From contig CANQPP010000023.1 of NCBI GenBank assembly GCA_947625765.1, positions 1 through 34,214 on the forward strand: DNA of 34,214 nt, read 5' to 3'. The notes under the pieces were generated by a model. That model ran no database searches. It had not been told where the DNA came from and was given only the letters and a program-made list of their open reading frames with translations. Origin of the DNA: an uncultured Clostridia bacterium. GTDB taxonomy: Bacteria > Bacillota > Clostridia > Christensenellales > UBA1750. Position numbers and translations under genes: made by a program. The stretch's first letter is position 1; each line of letters opens with the position of its first letter. This document shows, one piece after another, positions 8,504 to 14,853 of this stretch.

Positions 8504-8532
8504 TTGACATTGGCAAGAAAGAATGCTATTCT
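8504..8532 (+). promoter_or_regulatory. erm promoter
   Basis: TTGACA (8504-8509), a 17-bp spacer and TATTCT (8527-8532). Transcription should start near 8539, giving a long leader of about 157 nt before the erm start codon. Confidence 0.8.
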
Positions 8533-8575
8533 ACTAATCAAAGTTTCTTTGGAGCAAAGGAGAAGCTAACATCTC

Positions 8576-8605
8576 ATGTGCGGTTGTATTCGCATTCGTA
8601 AATAA
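8576..8605 (+). CDS. erm leader peptide
   Basis: A nine-codon ORF (MCGCIRIRK) with AAAGGAG at 8556-8562, lying between the erm promoter and an intrinsic terminator. The Arg-Ile-Arg stretch fits the Arg/Lys-X-Arg/Lys pattern at which macrolide-bound ribosomes are known to stall, as in the ErmD-class leader peptides. The RBS-to-ATG spacing of 13 nt is longer than usual. Role as an antibiotic-sensing leader is inferred from position and motif. Confidence 0.65.
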   Translation: MCGCIRIRK

Positions 8606-8653
8606 GCACAGCATACCGAATTTCTAATCAAAGGGTATTGTTGTGCTTTTTTT
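8604..8653 (+). promoter_or_regulatory. erm transcription attenuator
   Basis: AAGCACA (8604-8610) pairs with TGTGCTT (8642-8648), and ATACC (8613-8617) pairs with GGTAT (8634-8638). Seven T (8647-8653) follow, so this is an intrinsic terminator lying before the gene it controls. Competing pairings exist: TGTGC (8577-8581, inside the leader ORF) with GCACA (8606-8610) would break the terminator stem; ATTCGCAT (8588-8595) pairs perfectly with ATGCGAAT (8663-8670); and CATCTCA (8570-8576) can pair with the erm ribosome binding site TGAGGTG (8682-8688, one G-U). Confidence 0.75.
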
Positions 8654-8695
8654 GCGCCTGAAATGCGAATAAAACTACAATTGAGGTGTATTTTT

Positions 8696-9457
8696 GTGGC
8701 AAAAAGACAGAGCAGTATATATTCTGTTTCGCAAAATTTTCTGACTGACCGCAAACTCATCAAAAAGGCGGGGCTCAACGACCAGGATACGGTCCTGGAG
8801 ATCGGCGCGGGAAAGGGGCACATTACGAAGGAGCTTTCGCTTTCTTGCAGGACCGTCATCGCATACGAGATCGACGGGAAGCTGTACGAAAAGCTAAAAC
8901 CGCAGCTCGATCCCAATGTGCAGCTGCATCATGCGGATTTTTTGAAGTGTGCGCTCCCCAAATTTCCCTATAAAGTATTTGCCAACATCCCGTTTTCAAG
9001 GACGACGGCGATCCTGAACAAATTGACGCAGGCGGATAACTTGCCAAGCGGCATGTGGCTGGTCATGGAAAAAGGGGCCGCCATGCGTTTTTTGGGCATG
9101 CCAAGAGAGAGCCTGCATTCCCTGCAGCTCAAGCCGTTTTATGAGTGCAGGATCCTCTATCGCTTTCGGAGGGAGGATTTTCATCCCGCGCCACATGTGG
9201 ATGTCGTGATGCTGGAACTTAGGCGCAAGGAAAAGCAGGACATTCTCCCCGCCCAGCGCCGCGCCTTTGCAGCGTTCCTGTCTCGTGGCTTAAAGGACGG
9301 TTTCTATGGCCCGCATGCTCCGCTTACCAAAAAACAGATCGCGGCGGCGCTGCGGGCCGCCCACCTGCCGCCGCTTGAGACGTCCGGCGAAGTGCTATAT
9401 GTCCAGTGGCTCTGCCTGTTTCGATGCTGGTTTGGATATCGAAGGGGCCCTGCCTGA
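8696..9457 (+). CDS. erm: Erm-type 23S rRNA (adenine-N6) methyltransferase
   Basis: Erm enzymes methylate A2058 of 23S rRNA and give resistance to macrolides, lincosamides and streptogramin B. The protein has 253 residues. Visible motifs are SQNFL (12-16), the SAM-binding loop EIGAGKG (35-41), acidic Glu58 in AYEID, DF (81-82) and the catalytic NIPF (97-100). EIGxGKG and NIPF separate it from housekeeping KsgA, which has EIGPGxG and NLPY. The C-terminal half is the helical rRNA-binding domain. The start is taken as GTG 8696 because TTGAGGTG lies 8 nt upstream; an in-frame ATG at 8663 has no binding site and falls inside the leader structure. I cannot assign a named Erm class. A short unknown gene and a MATE exporter follow. 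Confidence 0.9.
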   Translation: MAKRQSSIYSVSQNFLTDRKLIKKAGLNDQDTVLEIGAGKGHITKELSLSCRTVIAYEIDGKLYEKLKPQLDPNVQLHHADFLKCALPKFPYKVFANIPFSRTTAILNKLTQADNLPSGMWLVMEKGAAMRFLGMPRESLHSLQLKPFYECRILYRFRREDFHPAPHVDVVMLELRRKEKQDILPAQRRAFAAFLSRGLKDGFYGPHAPLTKKQIAAALRAAHLPPLETSGEVLYVQWLCLFRCWFGYRRGPA

Positions 9458-9458
9458 C

Positions 9459-9487
9459 TTGCGATTTCTTAAGATGTGTGTTATATA
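9459..9487 (+). promoter_or_regulatory. Promoter of the 9530 gene
   Basis: TTGCGA (9459-9464), a 17-bp spacer and TATATA (9482-9487), starting 2 nt after the erm stop codon and 43 nt before the next start. Confidence 0.45.
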
Positions 9488-9529
9488 AAATGTTGTATCG
9501 ACATTCACCGGGCAAAAGGGGGAGAAGCG

Positions 9530-10063
9530 ATGGAACAGCTTTGTTACAGCGCCTTGGACCTGGCGATTGCCATTCGCGGCGCGAAGCTGGGTGGTCGGGA
9601 AACGGCGGCCTTCCTGGAGCGCGTTTGGGCGGACGAACGCCCATTTCTACAAAGGAAATACCGCGGGAATAAACATGATTTCATCCTGGATACCAATTAT
9701 TGGCTCACGTATTTGAGCGATAAGCCGGCCCCTGACGCGGAATTTCCGGTCATTGAGCGGGATATCCGGGCGCTGGGCCGAGAATTGTTCCAAGGGAGTT
9801 TTTTAGACGACTTCGCCGATCTCGATCTCTTTTTCAAAAGCGTCAGGCTGAGGAGCCTCTATATCGAGGAAAAGGGCAGCATACAGATCAAGCGCCGGAC
9901 GCTGATGAACAAGTATGGGTTTACGCGACTGACGCCGAGCCTGGTCGATCATCTTTATCGCTGTGTCTGCTTCTACCACTTGCAGCTCTATGTGCGGGGA
10001 ACAAACAAGTGCAGGATAGAGGAGCCAGAGCCCGACGAGATAATCACGTTCAAGGTCGTTTAG
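9530..10063 (+). CDS. Hypothetical protein
   Basis: A 177-residue soluble protein that I do not recognise. It has no signal peptide or membrane span. The C-terminal half is basic then aromatic: FFKSVRLRSLYIEEKG, IQIKRRTLMNKYGFTRLT and LYRCVCFYHLQLYVRG. This could be a small nucleic-acid-binding fold, which is a guess. An earlier in-frame ATG at 9476 overlaps the putative promoter, whereas ATG 9530 follows an AGGGGGAG site, so I use 9530. It lies between erm and the MATE exporter but has its own likely promoter and a terminator after it. Confidence 0.75.
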   Translation: MEQLCYSALDLAIAIRGAKLGGRETAAFLERVWADERPFLQRKYRGNKHDFILDTNYWLTYLSDKPAPDAEFPVIERDIRALGRELFQGSFLDDFADLDLFFKSVRLRSLYIEEKGSIQIKRRTLMNKYGFTRLTPSLVDHLYRCVCFYHLQLYVRGTNKCRIEEPEPDEIITFKVV

Positions 10064-10085
10064 CCTGTGAGCTTCGCTTTTTGCC

Positions 10086-10111
10086 GCACAAAATCGGATG
10101 TGATTTTGTGC
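10086..10111. promoter_or_regulatory. Perfect inverted repeat upstream of the MATE promoter
   Basis: GCACAAAATC (10086-10095) and GATTTTGTGC (10102-10111) are perfect 10-bp arms around a 6-bp spacer. No T-run follows, so it is not a normal terminator. It ends 10 bp upstream of the likely -35 of the exporter gene, which suits a dimeric regulator such as a MarR- or TetR-type protein (inference). Confidence 0.5.
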
Positions 10112-10121
10112 AAAATTGCCT

Positions 10122-10151
10122 TTGCGTCCAATGCGGAAATGCTGATAAAAT
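10122..10151 (+). promoter_or_regulatory. Possible promoter of the MATE gene
   Basis: TTGCGT (10122-10127), an 18-bp spacer and TAAAAT (10146-10151). Transcription would begin about 15 nt before the hairpin at 10171. Confidence 0.45.
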
Positions 10152-10170
10152 AATGATAAGTGCGTTGCCG

Positions 10171-10208
10171 AAACGGCGTAAGTCCAGCTGGGACTTGCGC
10201 CGTTTTTT
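10171..10208 (+). terminator. Intrinsic terminator between the 9530 gene and MATE (possible attenuator)
   Basis: ACGGCGTAAGTCC (10173-10185) pairs with GGACTTGCGCCGT (10191-10203), 13 bp with one T-G wobble and a 5-nt loop, followed by six T. It ends the upstream unit. If the promoter at 10122 is real, the same hairpin lies in the MATE leader and would act as an attenuator. Its core resembles the terminator at 13259. Confidence 0.8.
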
Positions 10209-10232
10209 GTGCGTATTAAAGGAGGAACCCAA

Positions 10233-11634
10233 ATGGAACAACATCGATCCTATCTTGCCACGGAAGGCTTAGGAAGGCTCATGGGCAAATATTCCGTGCC
10301 CTGCATCATCTCGCTGCTCGTGGGAGCGCTTTATAACATCGTCGATCAGATCTTCATCGCCAATGCAAGTTACCTCGGCTCCTACGGCAACGCGGCCAAC
10401 ACCGTGGTATTTCCCCTAACGGTCATCGCACTGGCTGTCGCCGTCATGATCGGGGACGGCTGCTGCGCTTTTGTCAGCCTGAACCTAGGGAAGGGCGACA
10501 AGGCGGCTGCCGGGAACAGTATCGGATCGTCGATCCTTATGACCGTGGTCAGCAGCGTCCTTCTGTGCGCCGTCTTATCTCCTTTGTTCGCCGCCCATCA
10601 TCACGCTGTTCGGCGGGACCGTCAACGAGGAAACATTCGCACTTTCTAAGGAATATTTCTTCTATATTTCCCTTGGCATCCCGTTTTACATGTTCGGTCA
10701 GGCGATGAACCCCATCATCCGCGCGGACGGAAGCCCGAAATTTGCGATGGCTTCTACGCTGCTGGGCGCCGTGCTGAACATCATTCTCGACCCGATCTTC
10801 ATCTTCTGCTTCCATTGGGGCATGATGGGCGCGGCGGTGGCGACGGTGATCGGCCAAGTTGCCACGGCATTGCTTTCAGTCTGGTACCTTCTGCACCTAA
10901 AGACCGTGAAGCTGTCAGGGCATGATCTCCGCTGGAACAGGGAAATCGTGGGACGGACGCTGTCCCTTGGAATGTGCAGCTTCCTATCGCAGATATCTCT
11001 TGTCGCATCCATGGCGGCGATCAACAACATGGTCCGCAAATACGGCGCGCTGGACCCCGTGTTCGGGCAGGAGATGTATGCCCAGATCCCGATGGCGGTC
11101 GTGGGGATCGTCATGAAGGTGTTCCAGATCGTGATCTCCATCGTCATCGGCATGGCGGCGGGCTGCATCCCGGTCGTCGGCTACAACATGGGCGCAGGTC
11201 AGAAGGAGCGGGTCCGCAAGCTGTTCTCGCTGCTTCTGGCCTGCGAAGCGGCCGTCGGCTTGGCTGCCCTGCTGGTCGTAGAGTGCCTGCCGCGCCAGCT
11301 GATCGGCATCTTCGGTTCGGCGAACGAAAGCGTCTATTACACCGAATTTGCCGTCAAGGCCTTCAGGGTCTACCTCTGCATGATCGTCTTTGCCTGCCTC
11401 AACAAGGCCACGTTCATCTTTTTGCAGGCAATGGGGAAGGCGGTCGCTTCGACGCTGCTCTCCATGATCCGCGAGATCGTGTTTGGCGTCGGCTTCGCGC
11501 TCCTGCTGCCCCTGTTCTTCGGCCTGGACGGCGTGCTCTATTCCATGCCCGTCTCCGACATACTGACAGCGGTCGTGTCCGCGTGCATCATCGTCGCGAC
11601 CTATAAACAGCTGTCCGGCAGAACGGATCTCTGA
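10233..11634 (+). pseudogene. MATE family multidrug exporter, frameshifted
   Basis: MATE transporters export cationic drugs in exchange for Na+ or H+ through 12 membrane helices. Translation from ATG 10233 (AAAGGAGG just upstream) gives the N-terminal helices up to LLCAVLSPLFA, then leaves frame at about 10593. Dropping one base there restores FAPIITLFGGTVNEETF and joins exactly to the remaining frame through GIPFYMFGQAMNPIIRADG to the stop at 11634. The repaired protein has 466 residues, normal for the family, with MATE-typical MNPIIRADG and paired six-helix halves. The defect is one extra base in a G/C-rich spot (TTCGCCGCCC); a sequencing or assembly error, a recent mutation and phase variation are all possible. 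Confidence 0.85.
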
Positions 11635-11702
11635 ATATTGCCTTTTTCTTAGAATTTCGTCTCGGAAAGTAGAATTATAAGCGCTTGAAATTAGAGAATA
11701 GC

Positions 11703-11730
11703 TTGCTTTTCTGGGAAAACTGCTTATAAT
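11703..11730 (+). promoter_or_regulatory. Promoter of the zinc-ribbon/Big2 gene
   Basis: TTGCTT (11703-11708), a 16-bp spacer and a perfect TATAAT (11725-11730). The leader to the ATG at 11826 is about 90 nt. Confidence 0.6.
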
Positions 11731-11825
11731 GATTTTAGCGATAGGTGGTTCTTTATGGCTTCAATGGTTCCCAAGTGACTTTATCTGCAAAGGGTAAATC
11801 AACAAAACGAAAAGGAGCTAGAAAA

Positions 11826-12932
11826 ATGGCCTTAAAATCTACTGCTATGAAAGTGTGCAAAAACTGCGGGACCGAAAATCCGGAATCGGCAACGGAATGC
11901 TCGTGGTGCGGAGGAGTTGATTTTCGGCATATATGCTTAAATTGCGGAACAGAATTTGAGAATGGGAGTTTCTGCCCGCAATGCGGCATGAAAGCCGGAA
12001 GCAACACGGCTCTTGCAAGCACAAAAAAGACAAGCACAAAAAGGAAAACATGGCTCTGGGTTTTGGGATGGATTTTCATTTTTCCCGTTCCATTAACAGT
12101 TTTATTGCTCAGAAATTCAAAGCTGAATAGCGCTCTTAAGTTTGGAGCTATCGCTATTGCTTGGTTGTTTTATCTGTTCGCTGTTTTTACAAGCGGAGGT
12201 TCGGATGAAGCTGATGTTCCCACTGTGGATTTAGCAGAAACTGCTCCTGTTGAAATAGCTGCAAACAACATAGAGGAAATGGCTTTTAGCCACATAAAAG
12301 AAGTAACAGTGGAAGCTGGTCAAACAGTTTCACCTGGATACTTGCGTGTTTCTGTAAATTCTCGCAATGATTTTTCACCTGAAAATGTAACTTTTATCAG
12401 CGAGAATCCCGAAATCGCTAAAGTAACTTTTTCACATGACGCGCTGACTACATGCCTATATTTCGATGTTATTGGTATTTCTGAAGGAGAAACGAATATC
12501 TATGCAACGGCTTCAGAAGGTACTATAAAATCAGACAAGCTCCATATTATTGTCACAAGGCCTGTTGAGGATGCTGTTACCCAGAAACCTACGGATAACC
12601 CAGCTACTCCAGAGCCGACCGAAGAGGTTGTTTCCGAGCCGGTCAAAGTTGAAAAGATCGATTTAACTGGATATAGAAGCGAGCTCTCGGCGGGAGAGGA
12701 AACAAGCATTCAAGCTGTAATCACTCCGTCAAATGCCGAGAATCAAGCGTTGTCATGGTCCTCTAGTGATGAAAATGTTGTTACGGTCAACGATAATGGT
12801 ACGATTGTTGCCGTTGGTAGTGGCACTGCAACAATAACCGCGACTGCAGACGGAGTCTCCGCAACTGCCGAAATCAAAGTAATTGCGGGTGGGGATACAG
12901 CTTCAATGAAGCTTACAGTACGCCATACGTGA
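11826..12932 (+). CDS. Zinc-ribbon membrane protein with a Big2-like domain
   Basis: A 368-residue protein. The N-terminus has two four-Cys zinc ribbons (CKNCG with CSWCGG, then CLNCG with CPQCG; residues about 10-60). Two hydrophobic spans follow (about 77-98 and 106-124). After that comes a linker with a Thr/Pro/Glu-rich section and a bacterial Ig-like Big2 domain (SWSSSDENVVTVNDNGTI; about 275-355). This suggests a cytoplasmic zinc head and an external Ig-like part. The start is ATG 11826 with AAAGGAGC upstream, although the frame is open 27 codons further. The TGA at 12930-12932 interrupts a longer frame that continues in phase to 13226. The gene is visibly more AT-rich than its neighbours. 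Confidence 0.85.
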   Translation: MALKSTAMKVCKNCGTENPESATECSWCGGVDFRHICLNCGTEFENGSFCPQCGMKAGSNTALASTKKTSTKRKTWLWVLGWIFIFPVPLTVLLLRNSKLNSALKFGAIAIAWLFYLFAVFTSGGSDEADVPTVDLAETAPVEIAANNIEEMAFSHIKEVTVEAGQTVSPGYLRVSVNSRNDFSPENVTFISENPEIAKVTFSHDALTTCLYFDVIGISEGETNIYATASEGTIKSDKLHIIVTRPVEDAVTQKPTDNPATPEPTEEVVSEPVKVEKIDLTGYRSELSAGEETSIQAVITPSNAENQALSWSSSDENVVTVNDNGTIVAVGSGTATITATADGVSATAEIKVIAGGDTASMKLTVRHT

Positions 12933-13226
12933 GACGATGATGAAAATATTGGCGACGAATGGAGCTATGACTATAAACTAAATGGAGCGAATGCGCCAGA
13001 TTCAGTTGAATTGGCGATAGGGGATACCCTTTCATTCGACGTCACGATCACTGAATCGGATAAAGATCCCGACGTTGGAACAGCTTCTTCTTCGCATACT
13101 GTCACAGAAGAAGATATTGCTAATGGATTTGAAGAAGTTTTGGAAGTATATGTTACTGAAAACAGAGGCCCGAAAAGCGGAAAATCTGCCCATTTTATTG
13201 TCACATATAAATTTTCTCCTAAATAA
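12933..13226 (+). pseudogene. In-frame continuation of the zinc-ribbon/Big2 protein after TGA
   Basis: The same frame stays open for 97 codons after the TGA, reading DDDENIGDEWSYDYKLNG, then VELAIGDTLSFDVTITESD, and ending HFIVTYKFSPK before TAA. It is a beta-rich domain without its own start or ribosome binding site. The simplest reading is one 466-codon gene in which an arginine CGA became TGA. A terminator follows only after this part, supporting the longer gene as the original unit. Confidence 0.7.
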
Positions 13227-13258
13227 ATGACGGAAATCTATTTCGACACCATGGGCAA

Positions 13259-13297
13259 TCGGCGTAAGGAGGGGCGGCCTTCTTGCGCCGGTTTTTT
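13259..13297 (+). terminator. Intrinsic terminator after the zinc-ribbon/Big2 gene
   Basis: CGGCGTAAGGAGG (13260-13272) pairs with CCTTCTTGCGCCG (13278-13290) with two G-T wobbles around a 5-nt loop, and six T follow at 13292-13297. Confidence 0.85.
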
Positions 13298-13343
13298 GTT
13301 GTAAGATAGGGGCACGATGTGGGGATCCACGGCGGCAAATGAC

Positions 13344-13371
13344 TTGTGGATTTATGGGAATTTGATATAAT
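13344..13371 (+). promoter_or_regulatory. metY promoter
   Basis: TTGTGG (13344-13349), a 16-bp spacer and a perfect TATAAT (13366-13371). The leader of about 105 nt contains a very GC-rich structure: CGCCGC (from about 13381) with GCGGCG, and GCGGGACG with CGTCCGC, around 13381-13432. It has no T-run, and I do not recognise it as an S-box, T-box or other known riboswitch. Confidence 0.65.
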
Positions 13372-13483
13372 AAGAGCGAAGCGCCGCTGCGGCTGCGGGA
13401 CGGGTCTTTGCGTCCGCGCGGGCGGCGGAGGGAATACGGAAAATAAGAGGTCCACTCGATACAAACGACGAAGGAGCGATACG

Positions 13484-14773
13484 ATGAACACACAGAAGAT
13501 CGGAACCAAATGCGTGCAGGCCGGTTACACGCCGGGCAACGGCGAGCCCAGGCAGATCCCCATCGTGCAGTCCACGACGTTCCGCTACGAGACCAGCGAG
13601 GACATGGGCAAGCTGTTCGACCTGGAGGCTTCCGGCTACTTCTATTCCAGGCTGCAGAACCCCACCAACGACCTGGTCGCGGCCAAGATCGCCGCGCTGG
13701 AAGGCGGGACCGCGGCGATGCTCACCTCGTCCGGCCAGGCGGCGAACTTCCTTGCGCTGTTCAACATCTGCGAGGCGGGGAGCCACATCGTTTCCTCGTC
13801 CTCGATCTACGGCGGCACGTTCAACCTGATCTCCGTCACCATGGCGAAGATGGGCATCGAATCTACGTTCGTTTCGCCCGACTGCAGCGACGAGGAGCTG
13901 GCGGCCGCCTTCCGCGACAACACCCGCGCGGTGTTCGGCGAGACCATCGCCAATCCGGCCCTGACGGTTTTGGACATCGAGCGCTTCGCCAAGGCCGCGC
14001 ACGCGCACGGCGTGCCCCTGATCGTGGACAACACCTTCCCGACGCCCGCCAACTGCAGGCCCATCGAGTGGGGCGCGGACATCGTGACCCATTCCACGAC
14101 CAAGTACATGGATGGCCACGGCGTGGCGGTCGGCGGCGCGATCGTGGATTCCGGCAACTTCGACTGGATGGCCCACGCGGACAAGTTCCCCGGCCTGTGC
14201 ACGCCCGATGAGTCCTACCACGGCATCACCTACGCGGAGAAGTTCGGCCAGGGCGGCGCGTTCATCACCAAGGCGACCTCGCAGCTCATGCGCGACTTAG
14301 GGTGCATCCAGTCCCCGCAGAACGCCTTCTATCTGAACTTAGGGCTTGAATCCCTGCACGTCCGCATGCCCAGGCACGTAGAGAACGGCCAGGCCGTCGC
14401 GGAGTTCCTGGCCGGGCACAAGCTGGTGAAGAGCGTCAACTATCCGGGCCTTCCGTCTGATAAATACTACGAGCGCGCGCAGAAGTACATGCCCAACGGC
14501 GGCTGCGGCGTGGTCTCCTTCGAGCTCAAGGGCGGCAAGGCGGCCGCGGAGATCTTCATGAAGAACCTGAAGCTGGCCGCCATCGAGACCCACGTGGCCG
14601 ACGCCAGGACCTGCTGCCTGAACCCCGCGACCTCCACACACCGCCAGATGACCGAGCAGCAACTGATCGAGGCCGGCGTCCCGGCGGGCCTTGTCCGCAT
14701 CTCCTGCGGCCTGGAGGATAAGGAGGACCTGATCGCGGACCTAAAGCAGGCGCTGGACGCGGTGCAGGGTTGA
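13484..14773 (+). CDS. metY: O-acetylhomoserine sulfhydrylase (PLP-dependent)
   Basis: A 429-residue enzyme of the Cys/Met metabolism PLP family. It makes homocysteine from O-acetylhomoserine and sulfide, for methionine synthesis. Visible features are YSRLQNPT near residue 50, the PLP ring-stacking region SSSSIYGGTFNL, DNTFPTP, the PLP lysine Lys207 in STTKYMDGHG, and the C-terminal substrate region ISCGLEDKEDL. Length and the GQAA(N)-type cofactor loop (LTSSGQAANFLAL) match MetY better than cystathionine synthases of about 380 residues. The start is MNTQKIGTKCVQAGY at 13484 with AAGGAGCG upstream; the frame is open 46 codons further through the leader. The next gene follows after 80 nt on the same strand. 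Confidence 0.93.
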   Translation: MNTQKIGTKCVQAGYTPGNGEPRQIPIVQSTTFRYETSEDMGKLFDLEASGYFYSRLQNPTNDLVAAKIAALEGGTAAMLTSSGQAANFLALFNICEAGSHIVSSSSIYGGTFNLISVTMAKMGIESTFVSPDCSDEELAAAFRDNTRAVFGETIANPALTVLDIERFAKAAHAHGVPLIVDNTFPTPANCRPIEWGADIVTHSTTKYMDGHGVAVGGAIVDSGNFDWMAHADKFPGLCTPDESYHGITYAEKFGQGGAFITKATSQLMRDLGCIQSPQNAFYLNLGLESLHVRMPRHVENGQAVAEFLAGHKLVKSVNYPGLPSDKYYERAQKYMPNGGCGVVSFELKGGKAAAEIFMKNLKLAAIETHVADARTCCLNPATSTHRQMTEQQLIEAGVPAGLVRISCGLEDKEDLIADLKQALDAVQG

Positions 14774-14853
14774 TCTTACGGCCTAAAATTGGCGCGTGAT
14801 GTTCGATCAAGCTCCGCCGCGCAGGCGGGTGAAAGATATGGAGGAGGAACTTT

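Noticed and set aside
6975-8516. A long open frame antisense to the FAD oxidoreductase
   Set aside because: Composition shadow; no start signal or recognisable domain.
8696-9457. KsgA/RsmA 16S rRNA dimethyltransferase
   Set aside because: EIGAGKG and NIPF are Erm-type, the length is Erm-like, and the leader peptide with attenuator fits Erm.
12930-12970. Selenocysteine insertion at the in-frame TGA
   Set aside because: No convincing hairpin directly after TGA, no redox-type context, and arginine is the likely original residue.
13372-13483. SAM (S-box) or T-box riboswitch before metY
   Set aside because: The conserved S-box core and the T-box TGGNACCGCG-like sequence are both absent, and no terminator follows the structure.
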